From: Hydractinia symbiolongicarpus
Taxonomy: Eukaryota; Cnidaria; Hydrozoa; Anthoathecata; Hydractiniidae
Assembly (NCBI RefSeq): GCF_029227915.1
Contig: NC_079880.1
Location: forward strand, 4,032,001-4,096,000
DNA: 64,000 nt
Reading direction: 5' to 3'
Numbering within the stretch: the stretch's first letter is position 1; every line of letters starts with the position of its first letter. The position numbers and the translations under genes are program-made. The notes under the pieces were generated by a model that did not search any database, was not told where the DNA came from, and saw only the letters and a list, made by a program, of their open reading frames with translations. This document shows, piece by piece, positions 36,177 through 48,183 of this stretch.

Positions 36177-39075
36177 TCCCGGCTTGGCCCGTATAGTCAA
36201 AAGTATACAAAGAAAGTACCCAGGGAGTAAACTCATTTCCCGAACGATTTTTTAAATTATTTTTTCACCACTAAAACGCATGAGACTTGTAGTTTTCAAA
36301 AATGTTTTCATTTTTGATGAGACGCTGAATAAAAGAAGTTTAATCGCCGGCAAACGAAAACCGCCATTTCCCGTAAACCCCGGACTCGGCCCGTATAGTC
36401 AAAAGTATACAAAGAAAGTACCCTGTTAGTAAACTCATTTCCAGAACGATTTTTTAAATTATTTTTTCACCACTAAAACGCATAAGACTTGTAGTTTTTA
36501 AAAATGTTTTCATTTTTGATGAGACGCTGAATAAAAGAAGTTTAATCGCCGGCAAACGAAAACCCGCGATTTCCCGTAAATCCCGGCTTGGCCCGTATAG
36601 TCAAAAGTATACAAAGAAAGTACCCAGGGAGTAAACTCACTTCCCGAACGATTTTTTAAATTATTTTTTCACCACTAAAACGCATGAGACTTGTAGTTTT
36701 CAAAAATGTTTTCATTTTTGATGAGACGCTGAATAAAAGAAGATTAATCGCCGGCAAAAGAAAACCCGCAATTTCCCGTAAATCCCGGGCTTGGCCCGTA
36801 TAGTCAAAAGCATACAAAGAAAGTACCCAGGGAGTAAACTCATTTCCCGAACGATTTTTTATATTATCTTTTTACCACTAAACGCATGAGACTTGTAGTT
36901 TTCAAAAATATTTTCATATTTGATGGGACGCTGAATAAAAGAAGTTTTAGAGCCGGCAAACGAAAATCCGCGATTTCCCGTAAATCCCGGACTCGGCCCG
37001 TATAGTCAAAATTATACAAAGAAAGTACCCAGGGAGTAAACTCATTTCCCGAACGATTTTTTAAATTATTTTTTCACCACTAAAACGCATGAGACTTGTA
37101 GTTTTCAAAAATGCTTTCATTTTTGATGAGACACTTAATGAAAGAGGTTTAATCGCCGGCAAACGAAAACCCGCGATTTCCCGTAAATCCCGGCTTGGCC
37201 CGTATAGTCAAAAGTATACAAAGAAAGTACACAGGGAGTAAACTCATTTCCCAAACGATTTTTTAAATTATTGTTTCACCACTAAAACGCATGAGACTTG
37301 TAGTTTTCAAAAATGTTTTCATTTTTGATGAGACGCTGAATAAAAGAAGTTTAATCGCCGGCAAACGAAAACCCGCGATTTCCCGTAAATCCTGGACTCA
37401 GCCCGTATAGTCAAAAGTATACAAAGAAAGTACCCAGGGAGTAAACTCATTTCCCAAACGATTTTTTAAATTATTATTTCACCACTAAAACGCATGAGAC
37501 TTGTAGTTCTCAAGAATGTTTTCATTTTTGATGAGACGCTGAATAAAAGCAGTATAATCGCCGGGAAACGAAAACCCGCGATTTCCCGTAAATCCCGGGC
37601 TTGGCACGTATAGTCGAATGTATACAAAGAAAGTACCCTGTGAGTAAACTCATTTCCAGAACGATTTTTTAAATTATTTTTTCACCACTAAAACGCATAA
37701 GACTTGTAGTTTTTAAAAATGTTTTCATTTTTGATGAGACGCTGAATAAAAGAAGATTAATCGCCGGCAAACGAAAACCCGCGATTTCCCGTAAATCCCG
37801 GCTTGACCCGTATAGTCAAAAGTATACAAAGAAATTACCCAGGGAGTAAACTCATTTCCCGAACGATTTTTTAAATTATTTTTTCACCACTAAAACGCAT
37901 GAGACTTGTAGTTTTCAAAAATGTTTTCATTTTTGATGAGACGCTGAATAAAAGAAGTTTAATCGCCGGCAAACGAAAACCGCCATTTCCCGTAAACCCC
38001 GGACTCGGCCCGTATAGTCAAAAGTTTACAAAGAAAGTACCCTGTGAGTAAACTCATTTCCAGAACGATTTTTTAAATTATTTTTTCACCACTAAAACGC
38101 ATAAGACTTGTAGTTTTCAAAAATATTTTCATATTTGATGGGACGCTGAATAAAAGAAGTTTAATCGCCGGCAAACGAAAACCCGCGATTTCCCGTAAAT
38201 CCCGGCTTGGCCCGTATAGTCAAAAGTATACAAAGAAAGTACCCAGGGAGTAAACTCATTTCCCGAACGATTTTTTATATTATCTTTTTACCACTAAACG
38301 CATGAGACTTGTAGTTTTCAAAAATATTTTCATATTTGATGGGACGCTGAATAAAAGAAGTTTAATCGCCGGCAAACGAAAATCCGCGATTTCCCGTAAA
38401 TCCTGGACTCGGCCCGTATAGTCAAAATTATACAAAGAAAGTACCCAGGGAGTAAACTCATTTCCCGAACGATTTTTTAAATTATTTTTTCACCACTAAA
38501 ACGCATGAGACTTGTAGTTTTCAAAAATGTTTTCATTTTTGATGAGAAGCTTAATGAAAGAGGTTTAATCGCCGGCAAACGAAATCCCGCGTTTTCCCGT
38601 AAATCCGGGCCTTGGCCCGTATAGTCGAATGTATACAGAGAAAGTACCCAGGGAGTAAACTCATTTCCCGAACGATTTTTTAAATTTTTTTTCACAACTA
38701 AAACGCATGAGACTTGTAGTTTTCAAAAATGTTTTCATTTTTGATGAGACGTTTAATGAAAGAGGTTTAATCGCCGGAAAACGAAAACCCGCGATTTCCC
38801 GTAAATCCCGGGCTTGGCCCGTATAGTCGAATGTATACAAAGAAAGTACCCTGTGAGTAAACTCATTTCCAGAACGATTTTTTAAATTATTTTTTCACCA
38901 CTAAAACGCATAAGACTTTTAGTTTTTAAAAATGTTTTCATTTTTGATGAGACGCTGAATAAAAGAAGTTTAATCGCCGGCAAACGAAAACCCGCGATTT
39001 CACGTAAATCCCGGCTTAGCCCGTATGGTCAAAAGTATACAAAGAAAGTACACAGGGAGTAAACTCATTTCCCAA
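36177..39075. repeat. Mixed-order segment with one H-G dimer and a chimeric monomer
   Basis: This stretch contains E, A, B (near 36870 and 38280), an H-G dimer (37256 to about 37661), a conversion-like monomer (38066-38267) and C/D monomers near 38547-38880. It has no long duplication of its own. However, 38.7-39.3 kb closely resembles 42.5-43.1 kb, 3840 bp (19 monomers) downstream; the shared marker is CATAAGACTTTTAG. Only satellite is present. Confidence 0.8.
38066..38267 (+). repeat. Chimeric monomer: E ends, B centre
   Basis: The head (AAATTATTTTTTCACC, ACTAAAACGCATAAG) and tail (CCCGCGATTTCCCG, CCCGGCTTGGCCCG) are E-type, but the centre reads TTCAAAAATATTTTCATATT and GATGGGACG, which is the B haplotype. 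The exchanged tract is short (under about 60 bp), so it fits gene conversion better than a single crossover. Similar chimeras occur near 15850, 16250 and 16860. Confidence 0.75.
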
Positions 39076-40693
39076 ACGATTTTTTAAATTATTTTTTCAC
39101 CACTAAAACGCATGAGACTTGTAGTTTTCAAAAATGTTTTCATTTTTGATGAGACGCTGAATAAAAGAAGTTTAATCGCCGGCAAACGAAAACCCGCGAT
39201 TTCCCGTAAATCCTGGACTGAGCCCGTATAGTCAAAAGTATACAAAGAAAGTACCCAGGGAGTAAACTCATTTCCCAAACGATTTTTTAAATTATTATTT
39301 CACCACTAAAACGCATGAGACTTGTAGTTTTTAAAAATGTTTTCATTTTTGATGAGACGCTGAATAAAAGAAGTTTAATCGCCGGCAAACAAAAAACCCG
39401 CGATTTCCCGTAAATCCCAGCCTGGCCCGTATAGTCAAAAGTATACAAAGAAAGTACCCAGGAAGTAAACTCACTTCCCGAACGATTTTTTAAATTATTT
39501 TTTCACCACTAAAACGCATGAGACTTGTAGTTTTCAAAAATGTTTTCATTTTTGATGAGACGCTGAATAAAAGAAGTTTAATCGCCGGCAAACGAAAACC
39601 CGCAATTTCCCGTAAATCCCGGGCTTGGCCCGTATAGTCAAAAGTATACAAAGAAAGTACCCAGGGAGTAAACTCATTTCCCGAACGATTTTTTATATTA
39701 TCTTTTTACCACTAAACGCATGAGACTTGTAGTTTTCAAAAATATTTTCATATTTGATGGGACGCTGAATAAAAGAAGTTTAATCGCCGGCAAACGAAAA
39801 TCCGCGATTTCCCGTAAATCCCGGACTCGGCCCGTATAGTCAAAATTATACAAAGAAAGTACCCAGGGAGTAAACTCATTTCCCGAACGATTTTTAAATT
39901 ATTTTTTCACCACTAAAACGCATGAGACTTGTAGTTTTCAAAAATGTTTTCATTTTTGATGAGAAGCTTAATGAAAGAGGTTTAATCGCCGGCAAACGAA
40001 ATCCCGCGTTTTCCCGTAAATCCGGGGCTTGGCCCGTATAGTCGAATGTATACAAAGAAAGTACCCAGGGAGTAAACTCATTTCCCGAACGATTTTTTAA
40101 ACTTTTTTTTCACCACTAAAACGCATGAGACTTGTAGTTTTCAAAAATGTTTTCATATTTGATGAGACGCTTAATGAAAGAAGTTTAATCGCCGGAAAAC
40201 GAAAACCCGCGATTTCCCGTAAATCCGGGGCTTGGCCCGTATAGTCGAATGTATACAAAGAAAGTACCCTGTGAGTAAACTCATTTCCAGAACGATTTTT
40301 TATATTATCTTTTTACCACTAAACGCATGAGACTTGTAGTTTTCAAAAATATTTTCATATTTGATGGGACGCTGAATAAAAGAAGTTTAATCGCCGGCAA
40401 ACGAAAATCCGCGATTTCCCGTAAATCCCGGACTCGGCCCGTATAGTCAAAATTATACAAAGAAAGTACCCAGGGAGTAAACTCATTTCCCCAACGATTT
40501 TTAATTTTTTTTCACCACTAAAACGCATGAGACTTGTAGTTTTCAAAAATGTTTTCATTTTTGATGAGAAGCTTAATGAAAGAGGTTTAATCGCCGGCAA
40601 ACGAAATCCCGCGTTTTCCCGTAAATCCGGGGCTTCGCCCGTATAGTCGAATGTATACAAAGAAAGTACCCAGGGAGTAAACTCATTTCCCGA
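39076..40693 (+). repeat. 8-monomer duplication (1618 bp), copy 1
   Basis: Order is H (CCTGGACTGAG), E-like, A, B, C, D, B, C, repeated 1618 bp later. Rare shared states include CCCAGCCTGGCCCG near 39416/41034, AAACTTTTTTTTCACC near 40100/41717, and CCCCAACGATTTTTAAT near 40489/42106. The B at about 40293 directly follows TTCCAGAACG, an exception to the usual GCATAAG rule, and the exception is copied too. Differences: an extra A in CAAAAAACCCG near 39390, and T8 against T9 near 40505/42120. Confidence 0.9.
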
Positions 40694-42311
40694 ACGATTT
40701 TTTAAATTATTTTTTCACCACTAAAACGCATGAGACTTGTAGTTTTCAAAAATGTTTTCATTTTTGATGAGACGCTGAATAAAAGAAGTTTAATCGCCGG
40801 CAAACGAAAACCCGCGATTTCCCGTAAATCCTGGACTGAGCCCGTATAGTCAAAAGTATACAAAGAAAGTACCCAGGGAGTAAACTCATTTCCCAAACGA
40901 TTTTTTAAATTATTATTTCACCACTAAAACGCATGAGACTTGTAGTTTTTAAAAATGTTTTCATTTTTGATGAGACGCTGAATAAAAGAAGTTTAATCGC
41001 CGGCAAACGAAAACCCGCGATTTCCCGTAAATCCCAGCCTGGCCCGTATAGTCAAAAGTATACAAAGAAAGTACCCAGGAAGTAAACTCACTTCCCGAAC
41101 GATTTTTTAAATTATTTTTTCACCACTAAAACGCATGAGACTTGTAGTTTTCAAAAATGTTTTCATTTTTGATGAGACGCTGAATAAAAGAAGTTTAATC
41201 GCCGGCAAACGAAAACCCGCAATTTCCCGTAAATCCCGGGCTTGGCCCGTATAGTCAAAAGTATACAAAGAAAGTACCCAGGGAGTAAACTCATTTCCCG
41301 AACGATTTTTTATATTATCTTTTTACCACTAAACGCATGAGACTTGTAGTTTTCAAAAATATTTTCATATTTGATGGGACGCTGAATAAAAGAAGTTTAA
41401 TCGCCGGCAAACGAAAATCCGCGATTTCCCGTAAATCCCGGACTCGGCCCGTATAGTCAAAATTATACAAAGAAAGTACCCAGGGAGTAAACTCATTTCC
41501 CGAACGATTTTTAAATTATTTTTTCACCACTAAAACGCATGAGACTTGTAGTTTTCAAAAATGTTTTCATTTTTGATGAGAAGCTTAATGAAAGAGGTTT
41601 AATCGCCGGCAAACGAAATCCCGCGTTTTCCCGTAAATCCGGGGCTTGGCCCGTATAGTCGAATGTATACAAAGAAAGTACCCAGGGAGTAAACTCATTT
41701 CCCGAACGATTTTTTAAACTTTTTTTTCACCACTAAAACGCATGAGACTTGTAGTTTTCAAAAATGTTTTCATATTTGATGAGACGCTTAATGAAAGAAG
41801 TTTAATCGCCGGAAAACGAAAACCCGCGATTTCCCGTAAATCCGGGGCTTGGCCCGTATAGTCGAATGTATACAAAGAAAGTACCCTGTGAGTAAACTCA
41901 TTTCCAGAACGATTTTTTATATTATCTTTTTACCACTAAACGCATGAGACTTGTAGTTTTCAAAAATATTTTCATATTTGATGGGACGCTGAATAAAAGA
42001 AGTTTAATCGCCGGCAAACGAAAATCCGCGATTTCCCGTAAATCCCGGACTCGGCCCGTATAGTCAAAATTATACAAAGAAAGTACCCAGGGAGTAAACT
42101 CATTTCCCCAACGATTTTTAATTTTTTTTTCACCACTAAAACGCATGAGACTTGTAGTTTTCAAAAATGTTTTCATTTTTGATGAGAAGCTTAATGAAAG
42201 AGGTTTAATCGCCGGCAAACGAAATCCCGCGTTTTCCCGTAAATCCGGGGCTTCGCCCGTATAGTCGAATGTATACAAAGAAAGTACCCAGGGAGTAAAC
42301 TCATTTCCCGA
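40694..42311 (+). repeat. 8-monomer duplication (1618 bp), copy 2
   Basis: This is the tandem partner of 39076-40693. It is followed at 42312 by a C monomer, so the array resumes with different order, as expected at the end of a tandem duplication. Apart from the two homopolymer changes noted for copy 1, I noticed almost no differences. Confidence 0.9.
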
Positions 42312-44459
42312 ACGATTTTTTAAATTATTTTTTCACCACTAAAACGCATGAGACTTGTAGTTTTCAAAAATGTTTTCATTTTTGATGAGAAGCTTAATGA
42401 AAGAGGTTTAATCGCCGGCAAACGAAATCCCGCGTTTTCCTGTAAATCCGGGGCTTGGCCCGTATAGTCGAATGTATACAAAGAAAGTACCCAGGGAGTA
42501 AACTCATTTCCCGATTTTTTAAATTTTTTTTTCACCACTAAAACGCATGAGACTTGTAGTTTTCAAAAATGTTTTCATTTTTGATGAGACGCTTAATGAA
42601 AGAGGTTTAATCGCCGGAAAACGAAAACCCGCGATTTCCCGTAAATCCCGGGCTTGGCCCGTATAGTCGAATGTATACAAAGAAAGTACCCTGTGAGTAA
42701 ACTCATTTCCAGAACGATTTTTCAAATTATTTTTTCACCACTAAAACGCATAAGACTTTTAGTTTTTAAAAATGTTTTCATTTTTGATGAGACGCTGAAT
42801 AAAAGAAGTTTAATCGCCGGCAAACGAAAACCCGCGATTTCACGTAAATCCCGGCTTGGCCCGTATAGTCAAAAGTATACAAAGAAAGTACACAGGGAGT
42901 AAACTCATTTCCCAAACGATTTTTTAAATTATTTTTTCACCACTAAAACGCATGAGACTTGTAGTTTTCAAAAATGTTTTCATTTTTGATGAGACGCTGA
43001 ATATAAGAAGTTTAATCGCCGGCAAACGAAAACCCGCGATTTCCCGTAAATCCTGGACTGAGCCCGTATAGTCAAAAGTATACAAAGAAAGTACCCAGGG
43101 AGTAAACTCATTTCCCAAACGATTTTTTAAATTATTATTTCACCACTAAAACGCATGAGACTTGTAGTTCTCAAGAATGTTTTCATTTTTGATGAGACGC
43201 TGAATAAAAGCAGTATAATCGCCGGCAAACGAAAACCCGCGATTTCCCGTAAATCCCGGGCTTGGCACGTATAGTCGAATGTATACAAAGAAAGTACCCT
43301 GTGAGTAAACTCATTTCCAGAACGATTTTTTGAATTATTTTTTCACCACTAAAACGCATAAGACTTGTAGTTTTTAAAAATGTTTTCATTTTTGATGAGA
43401 CGCTGAATAAAAGAAGTTTAATCGCCGGCAAACGAAAACCCGCGATTTCCCGTAAATCCCGGCCTGGCCCGTATAGTCAAAAGTATACAAAGAAAGTACC
43501 CAGGGAGTAAACTCACTTCCCGAAGGATTTTTTAAATTATTTTTTCAACACTAAAACGCATGAGACTTGTAGTTTTCAAAAATGTTTTCATTTTTGATGA
43601 GACGCTGAATAAAAGAAGTTTAATCGCCGGCAAACGAAAACCCGCAATTTCCCTTAAATCCCGGGCTTGGCCCGTATAGTCAAAAGTATACAATATATTA
43701 TATTATCTTTTTACCACTAAACGCATGAGACTTGTAGTTTTCAAAAATATTTTCATATTTGATGGGACGCTGAATAAAAGAAGTTTAATCGCCGGCAAAC
43801 GAAAATCCGCGATTTCCCGTAAATCCCGGACTCGGCCCGTATAGTCAAAATTATACAAAGAAAGTACCCAGGGAGTAAACTCATTTCCCGAACGATTTTT
43901 AAATTATTTTTTCACCACTAAAACGCATGAGACTTGTAGTTTTCAAAAATGTTTTCATTTTTGATGAGAAGCTTAGTGAAAGAGGTTTAATCGCCGGCAA
44001 ACGAAATCCCGCGTTTTCCCGTAAATCCGGGGCTTGGCCCGTATAGTCGAATGTATACAAAGAAAGTACCCAGGGAGTAAACTCATTTCCCGAACGATTT
44101 TTTAAATTTTTTTTTCACCACTAAAACGCATGAGACTTGTAGTTTTCAAAAATGTTTTCATATTTGATGAGACGCTTAATGAAAGAGGTTTAATCGCCGG
44201 AAAACGAAAACCCGCGATTTCCCGTAAATCCTGGGCTTGGCCCGTATAGTCGAATGTATACAAAGAAAGTACCCTGTGAGTAAACTCAATTCCAGAACGA
44301 TTTTTTAAATTATTTTTTCACCACTAAGACGCATAAGAATTGTAGTTTTTAAAAATGTTTTCATTTTTGATGAGACGCTGAATAAAAGAAGTTTAATCGC
44401 CGGCAAACGAAAATCCGCGATTTCCCGTAAATCCCGGACTCGGCCCGTATAGTCAAAAT
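42272..44459 (+). repeat. 11-monomer duplication, copy 1 (2188 bp, with internal deletions)
   Basis: This segment aligns with 44460-46688. The offset grows from 2188 to 2192 to 2229 because copy 1 lost 4 bp near 42513 (CCCGATTTTTT for CCCGAACGATTTTTT) and a net 37 bp at 43694-43698. Shared states include CATAAGACTTTTAG, TTTCACGTAAATCC, CCTGGACTGAG, the G monomer, GCATAAG with GATTTTTTGAATT, and ACTAAGACGCATAAG near 44323/46552. Copy 1 private changes include CGAAGGATT at 43525, CTTAGTGAAAG near 43972 and ACTCAATTCC near 44285. Confidence 0.87.
43525..43707 (+). repeat. Truncated monomer and deletion junction
   Basis: This monomer starts normally but stops after GTATACAA and joins directly to the TATATTATC head of a B monomer, reading CAATATATTATATTATC at 43691-43707. 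Against its paralogue near 45880-45935, about 42 bp are missing (the AGAAAGTACC tail, GTAAACTCATTTCCC and most of the T6 run), and TATAT is present in its place at 43694-43698, a net loss of 37 bp. It is the only clearly truncated monomer I found. The short extra TATAT looks like end-joining filler copied from the adjacent TATATT. Confidence 0.88.
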
Positions 44460-46688
44460 TATACAAAGAAAGTACCCAGGGAGTAAACTCATTTCCCGAA
44501 CGATTTTTTAAATTATTTTTTCACCACTAAAACGCATGAGACTTGTAGTTTTTAAAAATGTTTTCATTTTTGATGAGAAGCTTAATGAAAGAGGTTTAAT
44601 CGCCGGCAAACGAAATCCCGCGTTTTCCCGTAAATCCGGGGCTTGGCCCGTATAGTCGAATGTATACAAAGAAAGTACCCAGGGAGTAAACTCATTTCCC
44701 GAACGATTTTTTAAATTTTTTTTTCACCACTAAAACGCATGAGACTTGTAGTTTTCAAAAATGTTTTCATTTTTGATGAGACGCTTAATGAAAGAGGTTT
44801 AATCGCCGGAAAACGAAAACCCGCGATTTCCCGTAAATCCCGGGCTTGGCCCGTATAGTCGAATGTATACAAAGAAAGTACCCTGTGAGTAAACTCATTT
44901 CCAGAACGATTTTTTAAATTATTTTTTCACCACTAAAACGCATAAGACTTTTAGTTTTTAAAAATGTTTTCATTTTTGATGAGACGCTGAATAAAATAAG
45001 TTTAATCGCCGGCAAACGAAAACCCGCGATTTCACGTAAATCCCGGCTTGGCCCGTATAGTCAAAAGTATACAAAGAAAGTACACAGGGAGTAAACTCAT
45101 TTCCCAAACGATTTTTTAAATTATTTTTTCACCACTAAAACGCATGAGACTTGTAGTTTTCAAAAATGTTTTCATTTTTGATGAGACGCTGAATAAAAGA
45201 AGTTTAATCGCCGGCAAACGAAAACCCGCGATTTCCCGTAAATCCTGGACTGAGCCCGTATAGTCAAAAGTATACAAAGAAAGTACCCAGGGAGTAAACT
45301 CATTTCCCAAACGATTTTTTAAATTATTATTTCACCACTAAAACGCATGAGACTTGTAGTTCTCAAGAATGTTTTCATTTTTGATGAGACGCTGAATAAA
45401 AGCAGTATAATCGCCGGCAAACGAAAACCCGCGATTTCCCGTAAATCCCGGGCTTGGCACGTATAGTCGAATGTATACAAAGAAAGTACCCTGTGAGTAA
45501 ACTCATTTCCAGAACGATTTTTTGAATTATTTTTTCACCACTAAAACGCATAAGACTTGTAGTTTTTAAAAATGTTTTCATTTTTGATGAGACACTGAAT
45601 AAAAGAAGTTTAATCGCCGGCAAACGAAAACCCGCGATTTCCCGTAAATCCCGGCCTGGCCCGTATAGTCAAAAGTATACAAAGAAAGTACCCAGGGAGT
45701 AAACTCACTTCCCGAACGATTTTTTAAATTATTTTTTCACCACTAAAACGCATGAGACTTGTAGTTTTCAAAAATGTTTTCATTTTTGATGAGACGCTGA
45801 ATAAAAGAAGTTTAATCGCCGGCAAACGAAAACCCGCAATTTCCCGTAAATCCCGGGCTTGGCCCGTATAGTCAAAAGTATACAAAGAAAGTACCCAGGG
45901 AGTAAACTCATTTCCCGAACGATTTTTTATATTATCTTTTTACCACTAAATGCATGAGACTTGTAGTTTTCAAAAATATTTTCATATTTGATGGGACGCT
46001 GAATAAAAGAAGTTTAATCGCCGGCAAACGAAAATCCGCGATTTTCCGTAAATCCCGGACTCGGCCCGTATAGTCAAAATTATACAAAGAAAGTACCCAG
46101 GAAGTAAACTCATTTCCCGAACGATTTTTAAATTATTTTTTCACCTCTAAAACGCATGAGACTTGTAGTTTTCAAAAATGTTTTCATTTTTGATGAGAAG
46201 CTTAATGAAAGAGGTTTAATCGCCGGCAAACGAAATCCCGCGTTTTCCCGTAAATCCGGGGCTTGGCCCGTATAGTCGAATGTATACAAAGAAAGTACCC
46301 AGGGAGTAAACTCATTTCCCGAACGATTTTTTAAATTTTTTTTTCACCACTAAAACGCATGAGACTTGTAGTTTTCAAAAATGTTTTCATATTTGATGAG
46401 ACGCTTAATGAAAGAGGTTTAATCGCCGGAAAACGAAAACCCGCGATTTCCCGTAAATCCCGGGCTTGGCCCGTATAGTCGAATATATACAAAGAAAGTA
46501 CCCTGTGAGTAAACTCATTTCCAGAACGATTTTTTAAATTATTTTTTCACCACTAAGACGCATAAGACTTGTAGTTTTTAAAAATGTTTTCATTTTTGAT
46601 GAGACGCTGAATAAAAGAAGTTTAATCGCCGGCAAACGAAAACCCGCGATTTCCCGTAAATCCCGGCTTGGCCCGTATAGTCAAAAGT
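44460..46688 (+). repeat. 11-monomer duplication, copy 2 (2229 bp)
   Basis: This is the partner of 42272-44459, without its deletions. Homology is clear to 46652 and parts at AAAACCCGCG (copy 1 AAAATCCGCG). Private changes include CACCTCTAAAACG near 46143, GAATATATAC near 46483 and GAGACACTG near 45593. The last B and C monomers of the window lie here (near 45930 and 46200). Confidence 0.87.
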
Positions 46689-47538
46689 ATACAAAGAAAG
46701 TACACAGGGAGTAAACTCATTTCCCAAACGATTTTTTAAATTATTTTTTCACCACTAAAACGCATGAGACTTGTAGTTTTCAAAAATGTTTTCATTTTTG
46801 ATGACACGCTGAATAAAAGAAGTTTAATCGCCGGCAAACAAAAACCCGCGATTTCCCGTAAATCCTGGACTCAGCCCGTATAGTCAAAAGTATACAAAGA
46901 AAGTACCCAGGGAGTAAACTCATTTCCCAAACGATTTTTTAAATTATTATTTCACCACTAAAACGCATGAGACTTGTAGTTCTCAAGAATGTTTTCATTT
47001 TTGATGAGACGCTGAATAAAAGCAGTATAATCGCCGGCAAACGAAAACCCGCGATTTCCCGTAAATCCCGGGCTTGGCACGTATAGTCGAATGTATACAA
47101 AGAAAGTACCCTGTGAGTAAACTCATTTCCAGAACAATTTTTTAAATTATTTTTTCACCACTAAAACGCATAAGACTTGTAGTTTTTAAAAATGTTTTCA
47201 TTTTTGATGAGACCCTGAATAAAAGAAGTTTAATCGCCGGCAAACGAAAACCCGCGATTTCCTGAAATTCCCGGCTTGACCCGTATAGTCAAAAGTATAC
47301 AAAGAAATTACCCAGGGAGTAAACTCATTTCCCGAACGATTTTTTAAATTATTTTTTCACCACTAAAACGCATGAGACTTGTAGTTTTCAAATATGTTTT
47401 CATTTTTAATGAGACGCTGAAAAAAAGCAGTTTAATCGCCGGCAAACGAAAACCTGCGATATCCCTAAATCCCGGACTCGGCCCGTATAGTCAAAAGTAT
47501 ACAAAGAAAGTACCCAGGGAGTAAACTCATTTCCAGAA

Positions 47539-47740
47539 GGATTTTTTAAATTATTTTTTCACCACTAAAACGCATAAGACTTGTAGTTTTTAAAAATGTT
47601 TTCATTTTTGATGAGACGCTGAATAAAAGAAGTTTAATCGCCGGCAAACGAAAACCCGCGATTTCCCGTAAATCCCGGGCTTGGCCGTATAGTCAAAAGT
47701 ATACAAAGAAAGTACCCAGGGATTAAACTCATTTCCCGAA
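47539..47740 (+). repeat. Single-monomer duplication (202 bp), copy 1
   Basis: An E monomer with two private marks, CTTGGCCGTATAG (one C lost) and CAGGGATTAAAC, is present twice in direct succession. The two copies appear identical except for the first base (GGATTTTTT here, CGATTTTTT in copy 2). Confidence 0.88.
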
Positions 47741-47942
47741 CGATTTTTTAAATTATTTTTTCACCACTAAAACGCATAAGACTTGTAGTTTTTAAAAATG
47801 TTTTCATTTTTGATGAGACGCTGAATAAAAGAAGTTTAATCGCCGGCAAACGAAAACCCGCGATTTCCCGTAAATCCCGGGCTTGGCCGTATAGTCAAAA
47901 GTATACAAAGAAAGTACCCAGGGATTAAACTCATTTCCCGAA
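47741..47942 (+). repeat. Single-monomer duplication (202 bp), copy 2
   Basis: This is the immediate tandem partner of 47539-47740, with the same private marks. Exact monomer duplication of this kind is the smallest step seen in the window. Confidence 0.88.
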
Positions 47943-48078
47943 CGATTTTTTAAATTATTTTTTCACCACTAAAACGCATGAGACTTGTAGTTTTCAAAAA
48001 TGTTTTCATTTTTGATGAGACGCTGAATAAAAGAAGTTTAATCGCCGGCAAACGAAAACCCGCGATTTCCCGTAAATC

Positions 48079-48093
48079 ACGGGCTTGGCCCGT
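48079..48093. other. GC-rich dyad, 6 bp arms and TTG loop (example of the best-paired form)
   Basis: ACGGGC-TTG-GCCCGT can pair over six base pairs. The majority form elsewhere is CGGGC-TTG-GCCCG with five. Most monomers have some version at consensus positions 138-150, though monomers with CCCGGCTTGG or CCCGGACTCGG pair less well. A protein-binding half-site pair or a small hairpin are both possible; no function is shown by the sequence. Confidence 0.55.
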
Positions 48094-48183
48094 ATAGTCG
48101 AATGTATACAAAGAAAGTACCCTGTGAGTAAACTCATTTCCAGAACGATTTTTTAAATTATTTTTTCACCACTAAAACGCATA

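Larger units (their letters stand above)
46689..48183. repeat. Transition segment between left and right zones
   Basis: This contains H and G (46.73-47.1 kb, tail still CCCTGTGAG), E-like monomers, an F monomer near 47453 and a monomer doubled in tandem (47539-47942). Families B and C stop just before this segment. It holds the first monomer with AATCACGGGCTTGGCCCG (near 48079), typical of the right zone. Only satellite is present. Confidence 0.8.

Noticed and set aside
41922-42278. Longest open frame, 118 codons on the minus strand
   Set aside because: It runs through two monomers only because the short T-tract variant keeps frame. Its near copy at 40355-40660 changes frame after a one-base T-run difference, so the protein is not maintained.
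43681-43710. Transposon insertion or excision scar at the truncated monomer
   Set aside because: No foreign sequence, terminal inverted repeat or target-site duplication is present. The junction is explained by a deletion with a 5 bp filler.
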